The notes below the pieces were generated by a model. It had not been told where the DNA came from and did no database searches. It saw only the letters and a list, made by a program, of their open reading frames with translations. This document shows, one piece after another, positions 17,485-26,053 of a stretch of DNA of 64,000 bases. The translations under genes and the position numbers were made by a program. Within the stretch, counting starts at the first letter, position 1, and the number at the start of each line of letters is the position of its first letter. The DNA comes from Candidatus Hydrogenedens sp. (GTDB lineage: Bacteria; Hydrogenedentota; Hydrogenedentia; Hydrogenedentales; Hydrogenedentaceae), in NCBI GenBank assembly GCA_035378955.1, contig DAOSUS010000005.1, positions 33,557 through 97,556 of the forward strand, written 5' to 3'.

Positions 17485-19302
17485 TCATCTACAATCTTGT
17501 TTAAAAAATGATTCATTGGGTGCTTTCAGGACAAAAATAGTGCGTGGAAAATCATCGCTACCTGAACCTGTATCGGGCATAAATTCTAACCAATGTCTTA
17601 TTGGCTTTTCTCCGCTGGTATCGAGGTCATTGGCTATAAGCGAAAAGGTCGTTTTACTGCCTGCTTGTAATTTAATAGGTGTTAATTCTGAAGGTGGGAA
17701 GTGAACCTCATAGTAGGTATATGGGTCTTTCCGTATTACGGCAAGTTGAACGATGTTATTAACAGTTTCTTCCTCACGACCAGGTCCTACATAAAGAAAA
17801 ACTTCAGGACCTTTGGCTGTTCGTGTTAAACTCCATTCCCATTCCCCCAAAAACAATTCCAGATTATCCGCACACCAGACAATATCCCCTGCAAACGGTT
17901 GATAAAATTCATTATCATAAACCTGAACCGCCATGTAAATGCCATCCTCATTCCAGGCACATTTCAAGGATGCTTGCAGGTCTTGTGTGTTTTGTTCGGG
18001 GTCAAAACGAATGGGATATAACAGTGGATATTCAGGAATATTTTGCCATTCTATCAGGTCTCCATCTATAGAAGGTTTATTATGAATATAAGGAATGGAT
18101 ATTGATGGATAAATGGGGAAAGGCAAATCAAAAGAAAGTGTAGAACTATTTTGATTTACTATAACTTTCGCTTTGGGAACAGGATATAATTTGGGGAGAC
18201 CTGTATCTCGATTTATTTTTATCATCGGAGAAACGGATTGTCGTCCAGCAAGTTGGAATTCGTTGCAAGGGAACGAAAGGTTCCAAGGGGAAGGAATGTC
18301 CCAGAGAATTTTCACCATGGCCGCTTCGTCTGTTAAATTATTTATTTGCATGGGGATTTCAATCTGAATTGGACTACCCCATTCCCACTCAATAGGATGT
18401 ATCTGAATAGAAGATTTCCATAAATTACGCAGGTCTATTTTTTCTTTTGAAACAATATCTATTGGCTCGATGTTGCCCGGTTTTATAACTGACCAGGAAA
18501 CAGTGTTCCCATTCACTTGAACCCATAGATAATGATGAAAACCACCTTCCTCCGGGTCCGTGCGAATAGGACCTCCGCCTCCACCGGATATTGCATATTG
18601 GATATTTCCGCGTCTGCCTACATTTAGATAGCGATGGTCATGTCCTGCAAATACAAACACACTTGGAAACGGTTGTAAAAGGGATTCAATGGTAGACCAT
18701 CCTGGATGTTTCGGGTCAACAAAATAAGGTTTATGGAAGAAAACAAAAAGGTGTTTTTCCTTTACTTTTGCTAATTCTTTTTTAAGCCATTCTATCTGAA
18801 TATCGGAAAAGGTGTCTATCTGACCAGGCTCTTCAGTATCTAAAAATATAAAACGAGCATTTCCATAAGTAAACGCATAACATACAGGACCCATTCTCTG
18901 TTTATATATTTCCTCGGATGCTTTATCGGATATATCGTGATTACCCGGTGCTGGGAAAAAAGGTATATGAAGTTTAGCAATAATATTTTCAAATTCTGAC
19001 CATTGAGAATCTAAACCTTCGACGGCACCTCCTAAAATTAAATCACCCAGACTTATGACAAATGGAGGTTTTAATATATTCCATTCATCTATCATCCGAA
19101 AGAAGAAAGGAGAAAACTCATGAGGTTCGCCGGGCTGTGTATCCCCAACGACAATAAAATGGAATTGTTCTGAACATAAGGGAGGATTTTCTCGAAGTGA
19201 TTTGAATGATTTTTCAACAATAGTCTCTGGGTTTCCGTTAATAGAAAAGAGGAGGAATATTGAAAGATAAAAAATAATCGTTGAGATTGCTTTATTTAAC
19301 AT
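17485..19302 (-). CDS. Secreted metallophosphoesterase with C-terminal CBM9/DOMON-like domain
   Basis: A signal peptide (about residues 1-22) precedes a calcineurin-like phosphoesterase domain with its full metal-binding set: VVGDTQ (53-56), SLGDLILGG (about 84-92), PGNHD (119-123), FFHKPY and FAGHDHRY. A linker beta domain follows (about 300-400). Residues about 400-600 resemble the CBM9-like DOMON fold (IDGDLIEWQNIPEYPL, CAWNEDGIYMAVQVYDNEF, ADNLELFLGEWEWS), which in other proteins binds sugars or haem. The likely role is an extracytoplasmic phosphatase or phosphodiesterase tethered to carbohydrate. It lies between xylA and a TIM-barrel lipoprotein, consistent with glycan use. The exact phosphate substrate is unknown. 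Confidence 0.78.
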   Translation of the reverse strand: MLNKAISTIIFYLSIFLLFSINGNPETIVEKSFKSLRENPPLCSEQFHFIVVGDTQPGEPHEFSPFFFRMIDEWNILKPPFVISLGDLILGGAVEGLDSQWSEFENIIAKLHIPFFPAPGNHDISDKASEEIYKQRMGPVCYAFTYGNARFIFLDTEEPGQIDTFSDIQIEWLKKELAKVKEKHLFVFFHKPYFVDPKHPGWSTIESLLQPFPSVFVFAGHDHRYLNVGRRGNIQYAISGGGGGPIRTDPEEGGFHHYLWVQVNGNTVSWSVIKPGNIEPIDIVSKEKIDLRNLWKSSIQIHPIEWEWGSPIQIEIPMQINNLTDEAAMVKILWDIPSPWNLSFPCNEFQLAGRQSVSPMIKINRDTGLPKLYPVPKAKVIVNQNSSTLSFDLPFPIYPSISIPYIHNKPSIDGDLIEWQNIPEYPLLYPIRFDPEQNTQDLQASLKCAWNEDGIYMAVQVYDNEFYQPFAGDIVWCADNLELFLGEWEWSLTRTAKGPEVFLYVGPGREEETVNNIVQLAVIRKDPYTYYEVHFPPSELTPIKLQAGSKTTFSLIANDLDTSGEKPIRHWLEFMPDTGSGSDDFPRTIFVLKAPNESFFKQDCR

Positions 19303-19430
19303 TTTTGTGTTCCTAACTTCTGGTAAAATAAGTTTGCTTATTATTTTATAACGAAAGGACCCTTGAGAGAAAAATTTATTGTTAATGACTAGATGTTAGT
19401 TTATATAAAGACTGTAAAATAGGTACAAAA

Positions 19431-20468
19431 TTATTGTTCAGAGATACTCTTCCAGATTGAATAGGCGAGTTTTTCACTTCCATCTATTCTAATCAATCCA
19501 ATGGTATCCTTTTCATCTAAATCATGTAGCCATGGCCAGCCTAACATGAATAACTGTATTCCTCTGTCCTTTGTAAGGCGAGTAGTTAACTGAGTTAAGA
19601 ATTCGGCTTGTGCTTGTTCACCTCCCAATGCTTCAAGAGATGACCAGGCAATTTCAGAAAATCCAAAGGGCTTCTCAGGCATGTAGTCAACACAACGAGA
19701 ATAGTAATCATCTTGAATTTGGGAGGGATGGGTTATTCCTAATGAGTAGGGATAACTGGTGAAAATGAGCAAGTCCATTTTATCAGGATTGAAAAAGCGA
19801 AGTACTTCTAAATCTGCTTCCCTGTTTTCAGAGACTATTTCTCGGGCAAAAGTGCAAAATAGGTTTGTAGCAGGCGAAATCTTTTTTGCTTCATCGTATA
19901 TCTCTTCATAAAGTGAAACGAAATGCTCAAATCCATTATTGCCCTCCAATCCATATTTTTCATACCATCTATTTACTTCATTACCAATGGAGAGATATAA
20001 AGGTTTTATGACTTTAATCACATTTAAGACGCTTTTTTTATACTCTGCTCTCCATTTTGAGTCGCTTAAACTTGGATTGTCCATCCCTGGTGGTGCCACA
20101 AGAGATAAACCGGGTCCTATAAATGACAAATGAATAAGGGGAAACATTCCGTTCTCACGAATGAATTGCTGAACAAAGATTTTTCCCCAATCCCCTTTCA
20201 AGTCGCTTGCAAGATTGTAAAATGGTGTAGGTCTACCCCATACAGGAACAAATTCTGAATACTGTTTTGCTTGTGAATAGGCATCCTCAAAAGATTGTCC
20301 CTGGGCAGGAATAGGTAACAGTCCCATAAAGAAACCTCGTACAGGGATTGGAGGGTTATCTATTGGTTTTAATATTTCTGGCTTCTTACAGCCGATAGAT
20401 AAGAGGAGTAATATAAAAATTAAAATTTTGATAGAAAGAATCTGTTGTTGTGAAGTTCCTCTGAACAT
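19431..20468 (-). CDS. TIM-barrel lipoprotein, glycoside hydrolase clan A-like
   Basis: The 345-residue protein starts with a lipoprotein signal: a hydrophobic stretch ending LLLLSIGC, Cys at residue 27. The body looks like a (beta/alpha)8 barrel of the GH53/GH5 kind. LYLSIGNEVNRWYEKYG carries an 'NE' pair in the position of the acid/base Glu, and PFGFSEIAWSSLEALGGE has a Glu in the strand where the nucleophile sits. HLSFIGPGLSLVAPPG and a late FMLGWPWLHDLDEKDT also fit. The inferred role is surface- or periplasm-anchored cleavage of a polysaccharide, but the family remains unassigned. It is on the same strand as the metallophosphoesterase gene, 128 bp apart. Confidence 0.6.
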   Translation of the reverse strand: MFRGTSQQQILSIKILIFILLLLSIGCKKPEILKPIDNPPIPVRGFFMGLLPIPAQGQSFEDAYSQAKQYSEFVPVWGRPTPFYNLASDLKGDWGKIFVQQFIRENGMFPLIHLSFIGPGLSLVAPPGMDNPSLSDSKWRAEYKKSVLNVIKVIKPLYLSIGNEVNRWYEKYGLEGNNGFEHFVSLYEEIYDEAKKISPATNLFCTFAREIVSENREADLEVLRFFNPDKMDLLIFTSYPYSLGITHPSQIQDDYYSRCVDYMPEKPFGFSEIAWSSLEALGGEQAQAEFLTQLTTRLTKDRGIQLFMLGWPWLHDLDEKDTIGLIRIDGSEKLAYSIWKSISEQ

Positions 20469-20539
20469 AAGTTTTATCCTGAGATATATATATATTATAC
20501 AAATTATTTAATAAAAAACTATAAACTATAAAGAAACAA

Positions 20540-20563
20540 GGGAGCAGTTTTGAAACTGCTCCC
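20540..20563 (-). terminator. Terminator after the 993-residue surface protein gene
   Basis: GGGAGCAGTTT (20540-20550) pairs with AAACTGCTCCC (20553-20563). On the minus strand the hairpin lies 27 bp after the stop and is followed by a T-rich tail (TTGTTTCTTTA). Confidence 0.65.
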
Positions 20564-20589
20564 CTGCCTTTATTAAAAAGGTATAGGGT

Positions 20590-23571
20590 TTAATTGTTCA
20601 TAAAAGGTGATACTTTACGCCAACGAAGCAATAGCAATCCGGAGACTAATCCTAATGCAATCATATCTGGAATATGCGAACTATCCGAGGTAGTTCCCGA
20701 ACCGCATGACACGATGAAGCGACGTTTTACACCCTTGCTGATGACAAGGTCTACCGCAGTTCCGCGGTCTACTTGTGTCCCCGCAGTCGGTGCTTGGCGA
20801 ATTACTTTCCCTTTCGGAACTTTATCACTATATTCCTGAGTTACTTTACCTACAACCAGGCCTGCCGAAGTAATTAAAGACTTTGCTTCTGCTTCGGTTT
20901 TACCAACAACATCTGGGACGGCAACTTTATTGCTTTGCGGTTCTCCTTCGCCTTCAACTGCACCTTCTGGGATTCCTTCGGGAGTTCCTTCGTGTGTACC
21001 TTCGGGAGTGCCTTCAACTATACCTTCTGGAGTTCCTTCGGGAGTTCCTTCGGGAGTGCCTTCAACTACACCTTCTGGAATTCCTTCGGAAGTGCCTTCG
21101 GGAGTGCCTTCAACTACACCTTCGGGAGTTCCTTCTTGTGTGCCTTCTCCTTCAGGAGTTGGTTCTTGGCTTATTATCTTTGGTGCTTTCGGGTCATTGA
21201 ACATAGGGACATAAGCATAGATATCGTTGATCCTTACCTGTGCCAATACTAATTCGGCATTTCCTCCATTGCCTATCATGGTAAAGTGGATATTGACTAA
21301 TTCGATGCCATCTCCTTTTGTCCCTAAGTTTTCTTCGCCCGCAGCACTAATTCTTAAACTACCACTGGAATTTGCATCATCGTTGTAAACCAATACCAAT
21401 CCACTTGCAGAAGGACCTAATTCTACGCTATCCACCTGAGCTAAATCTTTATCAAAATTAAGCACCATCACAAACCCGGAGATGTTTGATACATTATCCG
21501 CTAATACGGATATAGTTTTCTTTGTCCCAGGTTCGCCTGTTAATGGTTCACTTAACTGGACATTTACAGAGGCATCAGATTTTTCTATTGCAGCTAAGAT
21601 GGCTTCTGCGGATAATGAACCTGCATCGGCTAACCACAAAACATCCTGAAGATATTCATCATAACTCTTTTCTAATCCTTTGGTCTTGGGCGGTGTTATA
21701 TTTTTTCCGGCTAACCAACGCTGGATTAAACTGGAGTCAGCACTGTCTACCAACCCATCAAGGTTAATATCACCCGATTTCATGATGCATGCATTACCGG
21801 GAACATTCTTAACCCAATAGGAGAGAATATATTGTGCATCTGCTGTTTCTACAATTTTGTTATTGTCCGCATCACCATGGATACAGCCACCGGTAACACA
21901 TAACTGTCCATCTTCTAATTCTAAATCCAGAGGTTTTGTTTGAGAATTTATCTCTCCTGTGTTTGAAACATCATAAAGTCTTACACCATTTCCTGCTCCA
22001 TCATCAGGAATAAGATGTAATGGCCCACATTGAGTATCTTCTAAAGATAGATTGGGTTTTGCCAGAATATTGAATAATGTTCCTGAACCATATAAACTTC
22101 CACCTTCCGCACCAGCCGCAGCAATACGGACATTATAGACACCTGCTCCTGTGTATATTGCATTTGCAGAAATCATCATACCTACGGTTATACCCGAAGG
22201 TTCTACTTCCATGTTATCCATATCTAATAGCAAGTCAGCAGGAAGTTCCGCGTCAATCTGTATTGATGTTGTAGATACATCATAAACCGATTTTGAATTT
22301 ACAGGGATACGCACCCGTGTCTGTTGTGGATCTTGTGGGTTTCTTTCCCATAGATACAAACTAGGTTCCTTGTAGGCAACATCATCAGGGAAGAATACTG
22401 TCAAAAATTGACCTTTAACCTGTTCGGATGCAGGCGATAGAGTAGTATAACGGTCTACATCACTCACGGCTTGAATGGCATATTCATAATAAGTTGAAGG
22501 CTGGACAGTTGTATCTTCATATTCAAGTCCAGAAATATAACCTTCATAGGGCTGAGCCGATGGATTATTTAATCTCTCCCAAGCAGGATTTCCCACTACA
22601 CGGCGGTATACATTATATCCGGCTATGTTGTATTCTGGATTTGTGTCCCATGCGATACGAACACTACGCGGTCCACTATAAACCCGTGGTTGGGTCGGAA
22701 CCTGTATGTTTCCAGGTTCTAATTCTACAAGAATATAGGCTCCCGCATTTACAGGTTGTAATGTTTTTGGCTTATATTTGCGTTTTGTGAAGTCTAACCG
22801 GTAAGGTGGATTTAATGTTCCCAAATTAGTCCATGAAAAGCGTCCATTGGCATCAGTTACAACCGGTGCAGTGCTTTGTTTATCCGCAATACTTATTTCA
22901 ACGGTTACACCTGCTATGGGTTTACGACTGATACTATTAATGACTACCCCTTGAACTGTGTTGGTTGTTTCTCCTTCAACAGTTCCTTCCGGGGTTCCCT
23001 CAGGAGTTCCTTCGGGAGTGCCTTCAACTACACCTTCTGGAGTGCCAATATATTCACCCGTGAAACTAAAAGTCTCTATATTTGAATACAATTGTCCACC
23101 TGTTAGGCGATATAGAGCCTGAGATTGGATTTGAGCAGGACCTTGAGCAGAAGACGGAATGCTTATATTCATACTTAGTGTGAATGGGAAAGATGGTACA
23201 AATATCCATCCAAATTCTAATGGATTTGTTCCGTCTGAAACAGTACCTACGGCAGGAGCAATAGGAGGCTGATTTGTTCCGCCCTGATATTGCCATCCTG
23301 CGGGAAGTAAACAGGTCAAACCCAATGCGGTTATTGTGTTCGATGTGTTTTTATTAAATGTAATGTTTACATTGATTGTGCTTCCGGGAACATATTTGTT
23401 TAGCCCTACAGCATCCCCAAAAACTCCTTGAACAATGTTTATTTCATTGCTCGTTTGTGCATTTCCTTTTGTTATTGAAATAAACAATAGGACTGTTAGC
23501 ACTAAATAAATGCTTATGATTTCCCTACATCGGTTGGGAAAAGCACTTGTTGTAAAAAATTTTTTACTCAT
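20590..23571 (-). CDS. Large modular surface protein: Ig-like, FN3, cohesin-like, dockerin, PASTA, EGTPEG repeats, C-terminal anchor
   Basis: This 993-residue protein has, in order: an N-terminal signal segment (about 1-38); an Ig-like beta domain (40-172); an EGTPEG repeat (176-201); a carboxypeptidase-regulatory-like domain (205-285); FN3 (295-390); a cohesin-like beta domain (about 415-510); a dockerin type I pair of calcium loops (GDADNNKIVETAD and GDINLDGLVDSAD, 565-624); a second cohesin-like domain (about 665-790); a long EGTPEG repeat (804-877); and one PASTA domain (881-946). The tail is SCGSG (Cys956), a hydrophobic helix (967-982) and a basic RWRK. The tail has the three-part form of CTERM sorting signals. 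A strong AAGGAG ribosome site precedes the ATG. The likely role is cell-surface scaffold or glycan binding. A close paralog lies directly upstream on the same strand. Confidence 0.82.
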   Translation of the reverse strand: MSKKFFTTSAFPNRCREIISIYLVLTVLLFISITKGNAQTSNEINIVQGVFGDAVGLNKYVPGSTINVNITFNKNTSNTITALGLTCLLPAGWQYQGGTNQPPIAPAVGTVSDGTNPLEFGWIFVPSFPFTLSMNISIPSSAQGPAQIQSQALYRLTGGQLYSNIETFSFTGEYIGTPEGVVEGTPEGTPEGTPEGTVEGETTNTVQGVVINSISRKPIAGVTVEISIADKQSTAPVVTDANGRFSWTNLGTLNPPYRLDFTKRKYKPKTLQPVNAGAYILVELEPGNIQVPTQPRVYSGPRSVRIAWDTNPEYNIAGYNVYRRVVGNPAWERLNNPSAQPYEGYISGLEYEDTTVQPSTYYEYAIQAVSDVDRYTTLSPASEQVKGQFLTVFFPDDVAYKEPSLYLWERNPQDPQQTRVRIPVNSKSVYDVSTTSIQIDAELPADLLLDMDNMEVEPSGITVGMMISANAIYTGAGVYNVRIAAAGAEGGSLYGSGTLFNILAKPNLSLEDTQCGPLHLIPDDGAGNGVRLYDVSNTGEINSQTKPLDLELEDGQLCVTGGCIHGDADNNKIVETADAQYILSYWVKNVPGNACIMKSGDINLDGLVDSADSSLIQRWLAGKNITPPKTKGLEKSYDEYLQDVLWLADAGSLSAEAILAAIEKSDASVNVQLSEPLTGEPGTKKTISVLADNVSNISGFVMVLNFDKDLAQVDSVELGPSASGLVLVYNDDANSSGSLRISAAGEENLGTKGDGIELVNIHFTMIGNGGNAELVLAQVRINDIYAYVPMFNDPKAPKIISQEPTPEGEGTQEGTPEGVVEGTPEGTSEGIPEGVVEGTPEGTPEGTPEGIVEGTPEGTHEGTPEGIPEGAVEGEGEPQSNKVAVPDVVGKTEAEAKSLITSAGLVVGKVTQEYSDKVPKGKVIRQAPTAGTQVDRGTAVDLVISKGVKRRFIVSCGSGTTSDSSHIPDMIALGLVSGLLLLRWRKVSPFMNN
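20941..21162 (-). repeat. EGTPEG-type coding repeat (long array)
   Basis: A 222-bp run of 12-15 bp units encodes variants of E-G-T/V/I-P/V-E-G (residues 804-877 of the surface protein). Unit sequences on the given strand alternate ccttcgggagtt, ccttcgggagtg and ccttcaactacacc. Several adjacent units are identical, so slippage or unequal exchange could change its length. Confidence 0.9.
21605..21701. repeat. 97-bp segment identical to 24592-24688
   Basis: By eye the 97 bases from 21605 to 21701 match 24592-24688 without a difference. They code for the same segment (ending the dockerin-cohesin linker) in the two paralogous surface proteins. Flanking sequence is clearly more diverged, which points to recent gene conversion or strong constraint. 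Confidence 0.8.
22969..23046 (-). repeat. EGTPEG-type coding repeat (short array)
   Basis: A 78-bp array encoding GTPEGVVEGTPEGTPEGTPE and similar units (residues 176-201) separates the N-terminal Ig-like domain from the carboxypeptidase-regulatory-like domain. Its unit sequences match those of the long array at 20941-21162. Confidence 0.85.
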
Positions 23572-23678
23572 ATTTGTCTCCTTCTTCTAATCATTTGTTG
23601 GTTATTTATTTGTCTAAACTAATTTTACCATAATTAAAATACATTTACCGTGAGATATTGTAACAGTGAAAGAAATTA

Positions 23679-23712
23679 GAGGCATCCCCTTTTGCAGCAA
23701 GTAGGATGCCTC
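23679..23712 (-). terminator. Terminator after the frameshifted paralog
   Basis: GAGGCATCC (23679-23687) pairs with GGATGCCTC (23704-23712) with a 16-base loop. Read on the minus strand it lies about 30 bp after the stop at 23744 and is followed by TAATTTCTTTC. The long loop makes it weaker than the one at 20540. Confidence 0.5.
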
Positions 23713-24304
23713 GTTGATTCATTGCAATAACCCTTCTCTATTATTAGTTGAGAAATGGGGATTTTGTTTTCCGACCTATGTGAATAAATAGTAATCCGGA
23801 TGTTAAACCAAGCAGAATCATGTCAGCCAGATAAGAACCACTGGTATTGCTGGAACCACAAGACACGATAAACCGAGGTTTAGTCCCTTTACTCACAACG
23901 ATATTAACAGCACTTCCTGCATTTACTTGTGTCCCTGCAGATGGGGTTTGGCTAATTACCTTACCCGCAGGAATGCTATCACTATATTCTTGAGTAACTG
24001 TTCCTACAGTCAAACCAGCCGAAGTAATTAAAGACCTTGCTTCTGCTTCGGTTTTACCAACAACATCTGGGACGGCAACTTTATTACTTTGCGGTTCTCC
24101 TTCGCCCTCAGTAGTTCCTTCCGTAGTTCCTTCACCTTCTGGTGTAGGTTCTTGTTTCAAAATTTTTGGTGCTTTCGGGTCGTTAAATAGTGGGACATAG
24201 GCATATACATCATTAATTCGTACCTGGGCTAATACCAACTCTGCATTCCCCTCATCTCCCTTCATACGAAAACGAACTTTTAATAATTCAACACCACTGC
24301 CTTT

Positions 24305-24312
24305 CCCCCCCC
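24305..24312 (-). repeat. Poly-G(8) homopolymer causing the frameshift
   Basis: Eight C on the given strand (G on the coding strand) fall in the middle of the second cohesin-like domain. A seven-G version keeps the full-length frame, while eight leads to a stop five codons later (GERQWC then TGA). Confidence 0.9.
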
Positions 24313-24591
24313 ATATTCTCTTCGCCCGCAGCACTTACTCTGAGATTCCCACTATCATTTACATCCGAGTTATAACTCAGCGTTAATCCTGTTGCTGCAC
24401 TACCTAATTGAACACTCAACACCTCTGCTAAATCTTTATCAAAATTCAACATCATGTTATAGCCCGATACATTGGATACATTATCTGCTAATACAGATAT
24501 AGTTTTTTCTGTCCCTGCAGAGCCTGTTAATGAATCGCTTAACCAAACATTTACAGTAACATCTGCCTTCTCTATATCAGCCAAAATGGAC

Positions 24592-24688
24592 TCTGCGGAT
24601 AATGAACCTGCATCGGCTAACCACAAAACATCCTGAAGATATTCATCATAACTCTTTTCTAATCCTTTGGTCTTGGGCGGTGTTATAT
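24592..24688. repeat. 97-bp segment identical to 21605-21701
   Basis: This is the second copy of the identical coding segment, within the frameshifted paralog; see the entry at 21605. Confidence 0.8.
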
Positions 24689-26053
24689 CTTTTCCAGCTA
24701 ACCAACGCTGGATTAAACTGGAGTCAGCACTGTCTACCAACCTGTCAAGGTTTATATCACCTGATTTCAAAATGCATTCGTTACCGTTATTCTTCTTTAC
24801 CCAATAATCCAAGACATATTGAGCATCTGCTTTCTCAACAACTTTATTATTGTCCGCATCACCATGGATACAGCCACCGGTAACACAAAGTTGCCCATCC
24901 TGTAACTCTAAATCCAGAGGTTTTGAACTTTGTGTCACATCATATAAACGCACTCCATTACCAGCACCATCATTCGGAATAAGATGTAATGGTCCACATT
25001 GTGTCCCTTGAATAGATAAATTGGGCTTTGCAAGAATGTTAAATAATGTTCCACTTCCATATAAACTACCCGCCTCCACTCCTGCTGCTGTGATACGGAC
25101 ACTAATCTTATTGTTTTTATATGTGGCATTCGCTGCCATCATCATCCCTGCAGTTATTCCTGACGGCTGAACATCTATTGAACTGGGGTCTAATAATAAT
25201 TCAGAAGGTAATTCGGCATCTATTTGGACGGATGTAGCGGATACATCATAAACCGATTTGGAGTTTACCGGGATACGCACCCGTGTCTGTTGTGGGTCTT
25301 GAGGATTCCGTTCCCACAAATATAGACCTGCATCTTTATAATTTACCTGTTCTGGGAAGAATACCGTTAAAAATTGACCTTTGACCTGTTCGGATGCAGA
25401 GGATAAATTGGTATAACGGTCTACATCACTCACGGCTTGAATAGCATATTCATAATAAGTTGAAGGCTGGACAGTCTTGTCTTCATATTCAAGTCCAGAA
25501 ATATAACCTTCATACGGCTGAGAGGATGGATTATTCAGTCTTTGCCATGTTTGGGACCCTACTACACGGCGATAAACATTATATCCTGCGATGTTATATT
25601 CAGGGTTTGCATCCCATCCTATACGGACGCTACGTGGACCGCTGTATACACGAGGGGTTACAGGTCTCTGTACATTTCCAGGTTCTAATTCCACCTGAAT
25701 ATTAGCACCGGAGTTAACGGGTTGAACAGTTTTGGGTTTATATTTGCGTTTTGTGAAGTCTAAACGATAGGGAGGTTGAAGTGTCCCTAAATTAGGGAAT
25801 GAAAACCGCCCATTGGCATCGGTTACGACGGGAGCAGTACTTTGTTTATCTGCTGTACTGATTTCTACGATTACGCCTGATACAGGCTTTCTGCTGATAC
25901 TGTTAATAACCTGACCTTGGACATTATTTGCAGATTGCCCCTCAACATGCCCGATAAAAATAGTGCTTAATGTTATTCCTATAAATAATAGGATTGTGGA
26001 TAATACAAGTACTTTTGTTAGATAGGTTTGAAGCAAAACACACTTTTAGACAT

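Larger units (their letters stand above)
23744..26053 (-). pseudogene. Frameshifted paralog of the modular surface protein
   Basis: Two overlapping frames (24288-26036 and 23744-24334) together encode one protein of about 770 residues parallel to the 993-residue neighbour. It has a carboxypeptidase-regulatory-like domain, FN3, a cohesin-like domain, dockerin, a second cohesin-like domain, a very short EGTTEG repeat, PASTA and the same SCGS tail with hydrophobic helix and basic end. It lacks the N-terminal Ig-like domain and the long repeats. The frame breaks at a run of eight G (24305-24312 on the minus strand). Removing one G gives ENMGGKGSGVELL, parallel to ENLGTKGDGIELV in the paralog. At the 5' end the good ribosome site AAGGAG lies 7 nt before an ATG at 26053 (MSKS...), out of frame by one base with the long frame; one extra A in AAAA (26044-26047) would give MSKK, as in the paralog. 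It could be phase-variable, decayed or an assembly error. Confidence 0.8.

Noticed and set aside
20941..21162. Repeat array as a possible CRISPR
   Set aside because: Units are 12-15 bp, coding and without unique spacers.
20930..21252. Long open frames on the plus strand across the EGTPEG array (Pro/Ser/Val-rich)
   Set aside because: Side effect of the repeat array read on the other strand and in shifted frames; no ribosome sites, and the minus-strand frame has clear domains on both sides.
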